The position numbers were made by a program, and so were the translations under genes. The notes under the pieces were generated by a model. It was not told the DNA's origin and made no database searches. It was given only the letters and a program-made list of their open reading frames with translations. Positions 1-8,986 of a stretch of 64,000 nt of DNA are shown one piece after another. This DNA is from Saccharopolyspora erythraea NRRL 2338 (lineage in GTDB: Bacteria; Actinomycetota; Actinomycetes; Mycobacteriales; Pseudonocardiaceae), in the NCBI RefSeq assembly GCF_000062885.1, contig NC_009142.1:5383584-5447583 (forward strand). The letters are read 5' to 3'. Position 1 is the first letter of the stretch, and each line of letters starts with the position of its first letter.

Positions 1-57
1 CACCTCCGTGGGGTGCCTGCTGCGCTTCTCGGCGGGCACCGCCCGGCGGCCGGTCAT
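1..57 (-). CDS. N-terminus of an unidentified gene (runs off window)
   Basis: An ATG at 57 overlaps the stop codon of the upstream hydrolase gene in the ATGA arrangement that couples genes in this operon. The 19 visible residues begin MTGRRAVPAEKRSRH and are too few to identify. Its position makes it the likely sixth gene of the peptide-uptake operon. Confidence 0.45.
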   Translation of the reverse strand, partial: MTGRRAVPAEKRSRHPTEV

Positions 58-2042
58 GCCGAGGTCCTCGGGATCCGCTGCTGCCAGCTGCGGGACAGCA
101 CTTCCACCCCGCCGGAGGAGGTGTCCAGCCGACTGTCCACGATGTACTCCTGCCTGGTCGCGCGCAGTTCGGTCGTGGCGTTGACCTCGGCCAGCCAGTC
201 GTCGCGCTGCAGCCTGATTGTCCACTGTGATGTCGCGCTGGCCGAGAGCGGGTCGTCCTCGCGGATCCGGTAGGTCTCGGTGGCGTTCTCGGTGTAGGTG
301 AGCCCGTCGGGGAACGTCCGGGAACCACCGTAGTTGGGATCGACTTCCAGGACCCACTCACCGCTGGCGACGTCCCGGCGCACCACCCGTTCCGGGCGCT
401 GGGCGGCACTTCCCGTCCGCACCTCCAGCGGCGGTGCGTGCTCGGGCTTGGCGAAATCGATCGCCCGCTCGGGCGCGGACCGCACCGGCAGCACCAGCGC
501 GCTCGCGGCCGGTTCCAGCTCGACGGTGGCGCGTTCGCCGTGCGGCCACACCCACGGGAAGTACGCGGTGGAGACCGCCACCCGGATGCGGTGCCCCGGC
601 GGGAAGGCGTAGGCGATCGCCGACAGGTCCACGGTCACCTCCTCCACCTCGCCCGGCACCCACGGATCGGCGCGTTCCCTGCCGTTGCGCGTCAACAGGT
701 TGAGCACTCCCCTCGTGACCAGCGTCGAGGACCCGTCGGGCGCCACGTCGCACAGCCGCACGGTGACGTTGGCGCGCTCGACGTCGCAGCTCATCCGCAG
801 CGAGACGCGGGGCCTGCCGAGGATCTCCACGCGTCCGGCCAGCGGAGCCGAGTCGAAGCAGGCCGAGCGGCCGTCCTCCTCCCGCTGGTCCGGTGGCAGG
901 TCGCTGCGGTTGCCGAACGGGAAGAACCGCCCCGCGTCGATGCCCGTGTGCTCAGGGCTGGACACGACGACCTGCGAGCCCGCAAGCTCCGCGTCGAAGC
1001 CGTAGCGCGTCGGCCGCACCGACGGCGACGGCCAGGAGTCGTCGCCGACCCAGCGGCCGGGCCGCTCGGGGTAGAAGGTGCTCGGCGCGGCGGGCTCCTG
1101 CATCCAGGTGCGCAGCAGCGGCTCGTCGAGGACACCGGTGTCGGCGCCCTTGAGCCAGTGGTCCCACCAGCGCAGGGTTTCCTGCAGGAAGCCGATCGCC
1201 GGTCCGGGCGGCAGCCCGCGGTCCGGGTACTGGTGCGACCACGGCCCCACGATGCCGCGCACCGGCGCGGAAAGGTGCTCGGCGAGCCGGAACACGGTGT
1301 CGCGGTACGGATCGGCCCAGCCGCCGACAGCCAGCACGGCGGCCTGCACCGCCGAGTAGTCCTCGCAGATGCTGCCGTGCCGCCAGTAGTCGTCGCGTTC
1401 CTGGTGCGCCAGCCAGGCGTGCAGGAAGGGTTCGGCGGCTTCCAGGCGTTCCCGCCACATCTTCGACCAGTCGTCGCCGACCACCGCCGGGTCCGGCGGA
1501 CGCGCGGTGAACGCGAGCATCGTGCCCGCCCACGCCGCCATGTCGACGCCGAGGACCGCGCCTCCGGTGTAGTGCACGTCGTTGTCGTAGCGGTCGTCGG
1601 TGGAGCACACCGTGACGACGGCCTTCAGCGGTTCCGGGCGCAGCGCGGCGATCTGCAGCGAGTTGAAGCCGCCCCAGGAGATGCCGAACATCCCGACCTC
1701 GCCGGAGCACCACGGCTGGTCCGCCAGCCACTCGATGACCTCGACGCCGTCGGAGAGCTCGGTCTCGGTGTACTCGTCGAGCATGACGCCCTCGGAGTTG
1801 CCGCTGCCGCGCAGGTCGACACGCACCGAGGCGTAGCCGTGCCCCGCGTAGTACGGGTGCCGCTGCGCGTCGCGCGGCGCGGTCCAGTCGCCCTTGCGGT
1901 AGGGCAGGTACTCCAGCAGCGCGGGCACCGGCTCGCCGTCGGCCGGCCGCCAGATCCGCGCGTGCAGCCGCGTCCCGTCCCGCATCGGGATCCAGCACTC
2001 CTCGACCGCGACCTGCCGGTCGAAGTGCTCCCGGAAGTTCAC
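54..2042 (-). CDS. CocE/NonD (X-Pro dipeptidyl-peptidase S15-like) serine hydrolase
   Basis: A 662-residue alpha/beta hydrolase. The nucleophile motif GISWGG lies near residue 120 (Ser as nucleophile), in the family's position after the DLRGSGNSEG strand-loop. The C-terminal half is the jelly-roll typical of the PepX_C domain (RVSLRMSCDVERANVTVRL and the PPGHRIRVAVSTAYFPWVWP region). Family members cleave acyl-ester or N-terminal X-Pro bonds; the substrate here is unknown. The start is GTG at 2042, five bases after AAGGAG and overlapping the ATPase stop (GTGA); a GTG 15 bases upstream lacks such a site. No signal peptide is visible, so it is probably cytoplasmic. Being last in a peptide ABC operon, it probably processes imported peptides or acylated compounds. 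Confidence 0.87.
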   Translation of the reverse strand: MNFREHFDRQVAVEECWIPMRDGTRLHARIWRPADGEPVPALLEYLPYRKGDWTAPRDAQRHPYYAGHGYASVRVDLRGSGNSEGVMLDEYTETELSDGVEVIEWLADQPWCSGEVGMFGISWGGFNSLQIAALRPEPLKAVVTVCSTDDRYDNDVHYTGGAVLGVDMAAWAGTMLAFTARPPDPAVVGDDWSKMWRERLEAAEPFLHAWLAHQERDDYWRHGSICEDYSAVQAAVLAVGGWADPYRDTVFRLAEHLSAPVRGIVGPWSHQYPDRGLPPGPAIGFLQETLRWWDHWLKGADTGVLDEPLLRTWMQEPAAPSTFYPERPGRWVGDDSWPSPSVRPTRYGFDAELAGSQVVVSSPEHTGIDAGRFFPFGNRSDLPPDQREEDGRSACFDSAPLAGRVEILGRPRVSLRMSCDVERANVTVRLCDVAPDGSSTLVTRGVLNLLTRNGRERADPWVPGEVEEVTVDLSAIAYAFPPGHRIRVAVSTAYFPWVWPHGERATVELEPAASALVLPVRSAPERAIDFAKPEHAPPLEVRTGSAAQRPERVVRRDVASGEWVLEVDPNYGGSRTFPDGLTYTENATETYRIREDDPLSASATSQWTIRLQRDDWLAEVNATTELRATRQEYIVDSRLDTSSGGVEVLSRSWQQRIPRTSA

Positions 2043-3766
2043 CGAATCTCCTTCCACCGCCGGATCAGGTGCCCCTCGCCGGCGTCGATCCAGGTCTCGT
2101 CGTGGTCGTCGTGGGCCCAGGCCAGGGCCGGTTCGGCGGTGCCGGCGGCCTCGGGGTCGGGCTCCAGCGCGGCGTCGAGCAGTGCTCGCGTGTAGGGGTG
2201 GTTGGGCCCGGCGAACACGGCCTCGGTGCTGCCCTGCTCGACCACTTCGCCCTGGTGCAGCACCACGACGCGGTCGGCCATGCCGCGCACCACGGCCAGG
2301 TCGTGGCTGATGAACAGGCAGGCGAGCCGGTGTTCGCGGCGCAGGTCGTCGAGCAGGGCGAGCACCCGCGCCTGCACCGAGACGTCCAGCGCCGTGGTGA
2401 TCTCGTCGGCGATGATCACCTCCGGCGCTCCGGCGAGGGCGCGGGCGATGCCGACCCGCTGGCGCTGGCCACCGGACAGCTGCGCGGGCAGGCGCTCCGC
2501 CAACGCGGCGTCGAGCCGCACGGACTCGATCAGCTCGGCGGTCCGGGCGGCGCGCTGAGCACGCGGCACGATGCCGAACAGGCGCAACGGCCTGCGCACC
2601 GAATCCCGGATGCTGCGGCGGGGGTTGAGCGCGGTGTCGGCGTTCTGGAACACCAGCTGCACCTTGCGCCGCAGGTCCCTGGGCCGCTTCCCGGCCGGGA
2701 CGCGCAGGTCGCCCGGCGTCTCGCCCAGGTAGCGCAACCGGCCGGAGGCCGGAGCGCGCAGCCCCGCCAGCGACGCGGCGAGCGTGGACTTGCCGCTGCC
2801 CGACTCCCCGACCAGCGCCAGCACTTCACCGCGCCGGAGCTGCAACGACACGTCCGACACCACGGTGCGCTTCCCGTAGCCGACGCGGACCGCGTCGAGG
2901 TCCACCACGGGCTCGGCGTCGGCCACCTCGGCGCGTGGTCTGGCGTGCCGCTCACCGTCCTCGCCGACCTCGACCAGGCCGCGGTCGAAGATCCGCGGCA
3001 CGCTGGCCAGCAGCTGCCGCGTGTAGGACTCGGCCGGCGCGGAGAACAGCCGCCGCGACGGGGCCGACTCCACGGTCCGGCCCGCGCGGAGAACGTGCAC
3101 GTGGTCGGCCATCGCCGCCACGACGCCGAGGTCGTGGCTGACCAGCACCGTCGCCAGGGAGAGCTCGCCGGCCAGGGCGGACAGCAGGTCGAGGATGCCG
3201 CGCTGGGTGATCACGTCCAGACCGGTGGTCGGCTCGTCGAGCACCAGCACCTTCGGCCGGGCGGCGATCGCCATCGCGATCGCCACGCGCTGCTGCTGAC
3301 CACCGGAGAGCTGGTGCGCGTAGCGCTTGACCAGCGACTCGGGCTCGGGCAAGCGCACCTGGCCCAGCAGTTCGACGGCTCTGCTCCGGCGCGCCGCGGC
3401 GGTGAGCCCCTGCCCGTGCAAGGCCTCGTCGAGCTGCCGCCCGACGCGCATCGACGGTGTCAGGGCCGAGCCCGCGTTCTGCGCGACCATCGCCGCGGTG
3501 CGGCCGCGCAGCGCGCGGAGTCGCTTGCCGGACAACGAGAACACGTCCTCGCCGTCGATCCGGACCTCGCCCGCGGTCTTCCGGGAACCGTGGCGCAGGT
3601 GCCCGAGCAGGGTCCCGGCGATGGTGGACTTGCCGCTGCCGGACTCGCCCACCAGCGCCAGCGTCTGCCCGGCCTCGACCGAAAGCGACACCTCCCGCAC
3701 CACCGGCACCTCGCGGCGGCCGGCGCGATAGGCGATCGAGAGGTCGCGCACCTCGACGATGCTCAT
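2039..3766 (-). CDS. dipeptide/oligopeptide ABC transporter, fused double ATP-binding protein (DppD-DppF type)
   Basis: 575 residues holding two complete ABC ATPase domains in tandem, as in fused DppDF/GsiA proteins. Each domain has Walker A GESGSGKST (near residues 40 and 330), an ABC signature (LSGGQQQR and LSGGQRQR), a Walker B (VLVLDEPTTGLD and VIIADEITTALD) and an H-loop (VSHD and ISHD). The first domain carries the linker region usual after oligopeptide ATPases. The ATG at 3766 overlaps the stop of the permease gene (ATGA). An open frame upstream of it is only the permease gene read in another frame. It powers uptake with the two permeases and the binding protein encoded upstream. Confidence 0.93.
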   Translation of the reverse strand: MSIVEVRDLSIAYRAGRREVPVVREVSLSVEAGQTLALVGESGSGKSTIAGTLLGHLRHGSRKTAGEVRIDGEDVFSLSGKRLRALRGRTAAMVAQNAGSALTPSMRVGRQLDEALHGQGLTAAARRSRAVELLGQVRLPEPESLVKRYAHQLSGGQQQRVAIAMAIAARPKVLVLDEPTTGLDVITQRGILDLLSALAGELSLATVLVSHDLGVVAAMADHVHVLRAGRTVESAPSRRLFSAPAESYTRQLLASVPRIFDRGLVEVGEDGERHARPRAEVADAEPVVDLDAVRVGYGKRTVVSDVSLQLRRGEVLALVGESGSGKSTLAASLAGLRAPASGRLRYLGETPGDLRVPAGKRPRDLRRKVQLVFQNADTALNPRRSIRDSVRRPLRLFGIVPRAQRAARTAELIESVRLDAALAERLPAQLSGGQRQRVGIARALAGAPEVIIADEITTALDVSVQARVLALLDDLRREHRLACLFISHDLAVVRGMADRVVVLHQGEVVEQGSTEAVFAGPNHPYTRALLDAALEPDPEAAGTAEPALAWAHDDHDETWIDAGEGHLIRRWKEIR

Positions 3767-4605
3767 GCCGCCCCCTTCCGGATCCGGTCCACGCCCCAGG
3801 CCTTCGACAGCCCGTCGGCTGCCAGGTTCAGGCCCACCACCAGGGTCGCAAGCGCCACGATCGGGGCAAGGCTGGCCAGCGGCACGACGGTGATGGCCGT
3901 GCGGTTCTCCGCCACCATCAGCCCCCAGTCCGGAGCGGGCGGGTTCACCCCGAACCCGAGGAACGACAACGAGCTGATCAGCAGCACCGCCCACGACGCG
4001 CGCATCGCGAACTCGACGCACACCACGTCGACGACGTTCGGGAAGATCTCCCGCACCAGGATCGGCATGGTCCGCTCACCGCGCGCCCGGGCCGCCGTGA
4101 CGTAGTCGGCGGGCACCACGCCCTGCGCCGCGGCGCGAACCACCCGCACCACCGCCGGGGTGTAGACGACCGTCACGGCCAGAACGATCACGCCCGGACC
4201 GGTGCCGAACACGGTGACGATCACCAGCAGGGCCAGGATCGGCGGTACCGACAGCACCGCGTCCAGCACCCGCATCACCACGTTGTCCAGCCACCCGCCG
4301 CGCAGTGCCACGAACGACCCGATCAGCGTGCCGAGCCCGACGGTGCACAGCGTCGCCAGGAACGACACCGCCAGCGCGTACCGGCCGCCGTGCAGGACGC
4401 GGGAGAGCACGTCCCGCCCGTACTGGTCGGTGCCCGCCCAGTGCTGCCAGCCGGCGCCCAGCAGCGCCTGCGCCGGATCGTTGGCCACCGGCGAGTACGG
4501 GGCGAGCAGCGGGGCCACGACCGCCAGCAGGATGTGCACCCCCACGACGGCCAGCCCGACCCGCGCGGTCGCCGACCGCGGCAGCCGAGTTCGCAACGCC
4601 ACCAT
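3763..4605 (-). CDS. peptide ABC transporter permease, DppC type
   Basis: 280 residues starting MVALRTRLPRS, with an N-terminal TM helix followed by LLAPYSPVAND (the OppC_N motif), then GTDQYGRDVLSRVLHGGRYAL and the BPD_transp_1 domain. The EAA loop is ADYVTAARARGERTMPILVREI. About six TM helices. The ATG overlaps the upstream permease stop by one base (TGATG) and the gene's own end overlaps the ATPase start. Inner-membrane partner of the DppB-type permease. Confidence 0.93.
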   Translation of the reverse strand: MVALRTRLPRSATARVGLAVVGVHILLAVVAPLLAPYSPVANDPAQALLGAGWQHWAGTDQYGRDVLSRVLHGGRYALAVSFLATLCTVGLGTLIGSFVALRGGWLDNVVMRVLDAVLSVPPILALLVIVTVFGTGPGVIVLAVTVVYTPAVVRVVRAAAQGVVPADYVTAARARGERTMPILVREIFPNVVDVVCVEFAMRASWAVLLISSLSFLGFGVNPPAPDWGLMVAENRTAITVVPLASLAPIVALATLVVGLNLAADGLSKAWGVDRIRKGAA

Positions 4606-5561
4606 CACGCCCTCCCTCCCCCGGTCCGCAGCCTGGGGTTCAACGCCATCGCAGCCAGGTCGGCGGCGAGGTTGCACACCACGTACACGCACGCGCCGAG
4701 CAGCGCGATCGCCTGCAGCATCGGCAGGTCGCGGTTGTAGACGGACTCCAGCATCAGCTTCCCCGCCCCCGGGTAGTTGAAGACGTTCTCCACCACCACG
4801 ACCCCGCCGACGAGCCAGGCGATGTTCATCGCGATCACGTTCAGCGTCGGCAGCAGCGCGCTGGGCAGGGCGTGGCGGGTGACCACCCGCCAGCGCCCGA
4901 GCCCCTTGAGCGTCGCGGTCGTCACGAAGTCGGCGGCCATCACGTCGATCACGCTGGTCCGCGCCATCCGCACGATGTAGGCCGCCATCACCACGCCCAG
5001 CGCGGCGGCGGGCAGCCAGATCGCGGGCAGCAGGTCGGCGACGGTCGCGTTCGGACCGTCGAGCACCACCGCAGGCAGCAGCGGCACCGTCACCGAGAAC
5101 ACCAGCACCAGCAGGGTGGCCACGACGAACTCCGGGATGCTCATGCCGATCAGACTCAGCCACGAGATCGCCAGGTCCGGCCACCGGTCCCGGTACAACC
5201 CGGCGATGACGCCCAGCGCCAGTGACAGCGTGATCGCCAGGACGACGGTCACGACCGCGATGAGCGCGGTGTTGCGCAGGTGCAGCCCCAGATCCGCTGC
5301 CACCGGGTCTCCGGAGACCAGGGACGTGCCGAACTCGCCGTGCAGCGCGGAACCCACCCATGACAGGTAGCGCTGCCACGCCGGCTCGTCCAGGTGCAGC
5401 TGCTCGCGCATCGCCGCGACCGCCTCCGGCGTGGCGTCGCGGCCCAGCACCTGGCTGGCCACGTCACCCGGCAGGGCCTGCACCGCGAAGAACACCATCA
5501 GCGAGGACAGCACGATGGTCAGCACCGCGGATCCCAGGCGTTTCAGGACGAAGTTCGGCAT
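4605..5561 (-). CDS. peptide ABC transporter permease, DppB type
   Basis: 318 residues beginning MPNFVLKRLGSAVLTIVLSS, the classic DppB/OppB N-terminal helix, followed by ALPGDVASQVLGRDATPE. The EAA loop reads DFVTTATLKGLGRWRVVTRHAL, and NYPGAGKLMLESVYNRDLP is the conserved C-terminal motif. Six TM segments. The ATG at 5561 is chosen because the 39 codons open upstream are the repeated hairpin DNA, not protein-like. It follows the binding-protein gene by about 145 bp, the only sizeable gap in the operon. Confidence 0.93.
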   Translation of the reverse strand: MPNFVLKRLGSAVLTIVLSSLMVFFAVQALPGDVASQVLGRDATPEAVAAMREQLHLDEPAWQRYLSWVGSALHGEFGTSLVSGDPVAADLGLHLRNTALIAVVTVVLAITLSLALGVIAGLYRDRWPDLAISWLSLIGMSIPEFVVATLLVLVFSVTVPLLPAVVLDGPNATVADLLPAIWLPAAALGVVMAAYIVRMARTSVIDVMAADFVTTATLKGLGRWRVVTRHALPSALLPTLNVIAMNIAWLVGGVVVVENVFNYPGAGKLMLESVYNRDLPMLQAIALLGACVYVVCNLAADLAAMALNPRLRTGGGRA

Positions 5562-5576
5562 CACGCTCCCCCTGCC

Positions 5577-5720
5577 CTGCGGGACACCGGCACCCGGTCG
5601 GCAACCGCGAGCGGAAATGGACGATGCACGCTCACGGTTGCCTCCATGCCTTGCGGGACACCCGCACCCGGTCGGCAACCCGCGAGCGGAAATGGACGAT
5701 GGTCGCTCACGGTTGCCTCC
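5577..5720 (-). repeat. two tandem copies of a ~70-bp hairpin unit at the 3' end of the binding-protein gene
   Basis: Units at about 5577-5645 and 5652-5720 (period 75 bp) differ at only a few bases. On the minus strand each unit has an arm GCAACCGTGAGCG, a 15-base loop containing ATCGTCCATTTC, then CGCTCGCG(G)GTTGC, so each can fold into a 12-13 bp stem with one G-T pair. The first-transcribed copy includes the last codons and stop of the binding-protein gene; the second is entirely intergenic. It could be a segmental duplication or an mRNA-stability element that sets binding protein above permease levels. Confidence 0.75.
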
Positions 5721-7299
5721 GGAGGCCGATGTGGAGGTGGTCGAACTCGAATCCGTACTCCGAGTAGTTCACGACGTCGCGCGAGATCCCGACCAGCCTG
5801 TCGGCGAACATCGGGGTGATCGAACCGCTGTTGTCCACCAGGTAGCGCTGGGCGTCCTGGTACAGCACCCGGCGGCGGCCCTCGTCCATCTCGCGGCGGG
5901 CGGCGTCGAGCATCGCGTCGAAAGCGGGATCCGCCCAGCTCGTCTCGTTGTAGGACGACCCGCTCCGGAAGATCTGGTTGAGCAGCTGGTCGATCGGCCG
6001 GCCGGTGTACCAGTAGGTGGCGCACAGCGGCTGCCGCATCCAGATCTGCGAGTAGTACGAGTCCGCCGACGCGTTGCGCACCCGCAACCGGATGCCCGCT
6101 GCCGCGACGGAGTCGGCGAACGCCAGCGCCATCGGCGTGAACACCGGGTCGTAGGCCGAGGTGTACACGTCGAGCGCGAGGTTCTCCTGGCCGGCCTGCT
6201 TGAGCAGCGCCCGTGCCCGGTCGGGATCGTGGGGCACCCGGTAGTCGGTCCACATCGGATTCCCCGGTGGCACCGGGTTGTCGTTGCCCGGTGAACCCGC
6301 CCGCTGGATCGCCACGCCGAACACCGACTCCTGGTCGTAGGCGAGCTTGAAAGCCTTGCGCACCAGCGGGTCGGTGAACGGCGGCGCCGTGCACAGCATC
6401 GGCAGCCCGTACCACTGGGAGTTCGGCGACCGGGCGATCGTGGTGCGCGGCGAGGCGTTGATCACCCGCGCGGTCGCGAAGTCGAGGTTGGTCTGCGACA
6501 GCAGGTGGACCTGCCCTGCCAGCAACGCGTTGGCCCTGGCCTGCATGTCGGCGATGGAGAAGTACTCGATGGCCGACAGCACCGGGGCGCCGGCGAAGTG
6601 GTCGGGGTTGGCCACCACCCGCCCGCGGCCGGCCGCGGTGAAGGACTCCAGCCGGAACGGACCGGTGCCGATCCCGGTATCGCCGATGGTCGCGCCGCTG
6701 CCTTCGGGCACCACGTAGCACTGGTAGGCGGTGAGCAGGCTGGGGAACTCCGCGTTCGGCGACTTCAGCGCGAACTCCACCGTGTGCTCGTCGGGCGCTG
6801 TGATCCCGGCGGGATCGAGCAGCGGCGACAGCACGCCCTCCTGCGGTGAGGACGTCGCGGGGTCGAGGATGCGCCGGACCGTGTGCACGACGTCGGCCGC
6901 GGTGAACGGTTTCCCGTCGTGGAAGTGCACGTCCCGGCGCAGCCGGAAGCGCCACCGGACGCCGAGCGGATCGGACTCCCACGACTCGGCCAGATCCGGC
7001 ACGACCTCGCCGTCGCGGCCGAGCCGGACCACCCGGTTGTACAGCGCGCCCAGGTACTCGTACGCCGAGAGGGAACTGGCCGGATCAAGCGTCTCGGCCT
7101 GCGACGCTGGTGGTCGCGCGATGCGCAGCACGCCGCCGGCTCGCGGCGTACCGGTCGCCGCTCCGTCGGGCAGCGGTGCCGCACCCGCCCCACCGCACCC
7201 GCTGGTGAGCGCGGAGGTGCCGGCCAACCCGAGTCCGGCGGCCAGCAGAGTCCGCCTGCGCATCCGGCCCTGGCCGGTTCCGCGATTCTGCTCGTCCAC
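5707..7299 (-). CDS. peptide ABC transporter substrate-binding lipoprotein (SBP_bac_5)
   Basis: 530 residues with a twin-arginine-like signal (MRRRTLLAAGLGLAG) and a lipobox LTSGC about 35 residues in, so probably an exported lipid-anchored protein. The body is SBP_bac_5/DppA type: LDPASSLSAYEYLGALYNRV, then VPDLAESWESDP, then RLRRDVHFHDGKPFTAADVV, and a C-terminal half with YDPVFTPMALAFADS. The start is GTG at 7299 with GAGG upstream. It is first in the operon and captures the peptide or nickel/opine-like ligand for the DppBC-DF transporter. The ligand is not predictable from sequence. Confidence 0.92.
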   Translation of the reverse strand: MDEQNRGTGQGRMRRRTLLAAGLGLAGTSALTSGCGGAGAAPLPDGAATGTPRAGGVLRIARPPASQAETLDPASSLSAYEYLGALYNRVVRLGRDGEVVPDLAESWESDPLGVRWRFRLRRDVHFHDGKPFTAADVVHTVRRILDPATSSPQEGVLSPLLDPAGITAPDEHTVEFALKSPNAEFPSLLTAYQCYVVPEGSGATIGDTGIGTGPFRLESFTAAGRGRVVANPDHFAGAPVLSAIEYFSIADMQARANALLAGQVHLLSQTNLDFATARVINASPRTTIARSPNSQWYGLPMLCTAPPFTDPLVRKAFKLAYDQESVFGVAIQRAGSPGNDNPVPPGNPMWTDYRVPHDPDRARALLKQAGQENLALDVYTSAYDPVFTPMALAFADSVAAAGIRLRVRNASADSYYSQIWMRQPLCATYWYTGRPIDQLLNQIFRSGSSYNETSWADPAFDAMLDAARREMDEGRRRVLYQDAQRYLVDNSGSITPMFADRLVGISRDVVNYSEYGFEFDHLHIGLRRQP

Positions 7300-7314
7300 C
7301 GAACCTCACCACTA

Positions 7315-7352
7315 ATCGTACGACTGTTCAACTCAATTGGTTGACGTACGAT
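7315..7352. promoter_or_regulatory. inverted repeat, probable operator upstream of the peptide ABC operon
   Basis: The 8-bp arms ATCGTACG (7315-7322) and CGTACGAT (7345-7352) are perfectly inverted. Nested inside are TTCAAC and GTTGA(c) half-sites around an AT-rich centre. It sits 15 bp ahead of the binding-protein GTG start. No regulator gene is adjacent, so the cognate protein would act in trans. Confidence 0.5.
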
Positions 7353-7499
7353 AGTTGCTGCGGAGCGAAAGGCCAACCCTTCACGCACGGACGTGACCGA
7401 GCGGATTCCTCCGGCTACCCGCAGCCTCGGAGCGTCTGACCGGCGAGAGCGTCGCTGTTGAGCCAGACTCACACCACGTACGCGATGCGGGGCAGGAAC

Positions 7500-8051
7500 A
7501 TGGCGAAGGCGACGCTGCTGACCGTCGGACACGGAACCGCCGCGAAGGCGGAGATCGTCCGGCTGCTCCGCTCCGCGGGCGTGACCAGCCTGGTGGACGT
7601 GCGCACCGCCCCTGGCAGCCGCCGCAATCCGGACATGAGCAGGTCCGCGATGGAGCACTGGCTGCCACGGGAGGACATCGCCTACCGCTGGGACCGACGC
7701 CTGGGCGGGTTCCGGAAGCTCACTCCCGACTCACCCGATCTCATGTGGAGGAACGAGTCGTTCAGGGCGTACGCGGGGCACATGCGCACTCCGGAGTTCG
7801 TCGACGCAGCGGATGAGCTGGCCGAAGAGGCCCACACCCGCACCACCGCGATCATGTGCGGCGAATCCCTGTGGTGGCGTTGCCACCGGCGGATGATCTC
7901 CGACTTCCTGCAACTCACCCGCGGGATCGCTGTGCGGCACCTGATGCACGACGGCTCGATCACGGAACACCAGCCCATCCGCGGGGTGCGGGTTCGCGAT
8001 GACGGACTGCTCGTCTACGACGGCGGCCAGCAGACGCTGGACAGCACTTGA
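7500..8051 (+). CDS. DUF488 family protein
   Basis: 183 residues starting MAKATLLTVGHGTAAKAEIV. DUF488 hallmarks are present: TVGHG near the start, LVDVRTAPGSRRNPD, the WLPREDIAYRWDRRLGG segment, and the late cysteine-containing ALxCxE-like block (IMCGESLWWRCHRRMISD) followed by HLMHDG. Molecular function is unknown; members are small cytoplasmic proteins sometimes linked to nucleic-acid or metal chemistry. ATG 7500 follows GGGGCAGGA; a TTG 42 bases upstream is possible but lacks such a site. Divergent from the peptide operon. Confidence 0.87.
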   Translation: MAKATLLTVGHGTAAKAEIVRLLRSAGVTSLVDVRTAPGSRRNPDMSRSAMEHWLPREDIAYRWDRRLGGFRKLTPDSPDLMWRNESFRAYAGHMRTPEFVDAADELAEEAHTRTTAIMCGESLWWRCHRRMISDFLQLTRGIAVRHLMHDGSITEHQPIRGVRVRDDGLLVYDGGQQTLDST

Positions 8052-8110
8052 CGAACGAACGTGACAACGAGGTGGAGCCGCTCGTCACCGCCGAACTCCG
8101 ACGGTCCGGA

Positions 8111-8986
8111 TCAGGACTCCCTGTCCCGGTATTCCCCTGCGGCGGTGGCACCAGGCGCGGCACGGCTCGTGATCTCGAAGCGGTACCGCCCGGTCAGCAC
8201 ACCGCCGGGATCCAACGGCAGGCGGTCGTGGAACGCCAGGGCCGGGCAGGCGCCGGGGTACTCCGCGCTGCGGACGAACCAGGTCGCCGGGTCGGCATCC
8301 GCCGAGGCGAAGGTGAGCGCGGCCGTCTCCCCGGTGAACGTCAGGCTCCGAGCCGACGCGCCGTTTACGGCGTGCTCGCCGCTGGCGTCCTCAGTGGACA
8401 CCGGGCCGTCGCGGAACGTCGCTGCCCCGCGCCAGAAGAGACCGCCGTAGCCCGCCCCGGAGCGGCCGCTGGTCGCCGGGCTGCCGAGGCGCACGCAACG
8501 GTCGGAGACGTTGCGCAGCCGGTAGGACCAGTGCAGCATCCATCTGCCGAAACGCGGATCGACGCCGTCCACGCGCAATACGCGCGCCTCCGCCAACACC
8601 ACGCGGCCGTCGGCCGCCAGCCACGACAGCTCCTCGGTGAGCTCGCAGGAGTCGGCCGACACCGACACGTCCGCCCATCGGCGGTGGCGGACCTCGCCGT
8701 GGTCCTCGCGGTACCGGTAGCCCGAGCCGTCGACGTAGGTGGGACCGCCCCAGAAGTTGTCGCCGTCCACGTCGGCAACCGCCATGCTGATGCCGAGGTG
8801 CCAGGGGTGGTCCTCGGGACCCACCGCGGTGATCTCGTCGCCCGCCAGGGTGCGGACCGGGTGCGCGTACGGTCGCGGTGAGTCGGTCCGCGCGAGGTCC
8901 GGACGGAAGAGGTAGCGCAGCAGGGTGGTGCCGCCGAAGCCCACTTCGACGGCATCGGCGGTCATGCACAGCGCCAGCTCACTCAC
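8111..8986 (-). CDS. DUF6807 (PmoA-like) family protein
   Basis: 291 residues. The DUF6807 pattern is visible: LLRYLFRPDLARTDSPRPYAHPVRT near residue 25, then DHPWHLGISMAVADVDGDNFWG, a run of beta strands, and a late GYGGLFWRG block. Members often lie in carbohydrate-catabolic loci beside Gfo/Idh dehydrogenases; 'methane oxygenase PmoA' is a misleading legacy name and nothing here suggests methane oxidation. A beta-sandwich fold with His residues (HPWH) would suit sugar binding or epimerisation, but that is inference. The GTG start at 8986 overlaps the upstream dehydrogenase gene by 8 bp, so the two are translationally coupled. Confidence 0.82.
   Translation of the reverse strand: MSELALCMTADAVEVGFGGTTLLRYLFRPDLARTDSPRPYAHPVRTLAGDEITAVGPEDHPWHLGISMAVADVDGDNFWGGPTYVDGSGYRYREDHGEVRHRRWADVSVSADSCELTEELSWLAADGRVVLAEARVLRVDGVDPRFGRWMLHWSYRLRNVSDRCVRLGSPATSGRSGAGYGGLFWRGAATFRDGPVSTEDASGEHAVNGASARSLTFTGETAALTFASADADPATWFVRSAEYPGACPALAFHDRLPLDPGGVLTGRYRFEITSRAAPGATAAGEYRDRES

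Noticed and set aside
438-2195. A 585-codon open frame on the plus strand opposite the CocE hydrolase gene
   Set aside because: It is the antisense frame of a gene with clear domain matches; the composition is Arg/Ala/Gly/His-rich, the usual shadow of high-GC coding DNA.
8111-8986. Particulate methane monooxygenase subunit (the 'PmoA' name attached to this family)
   Set aside because: The protein is a soluble beta-rich DUF6807 member without the membrane helices of true PmoA; the name is historical.
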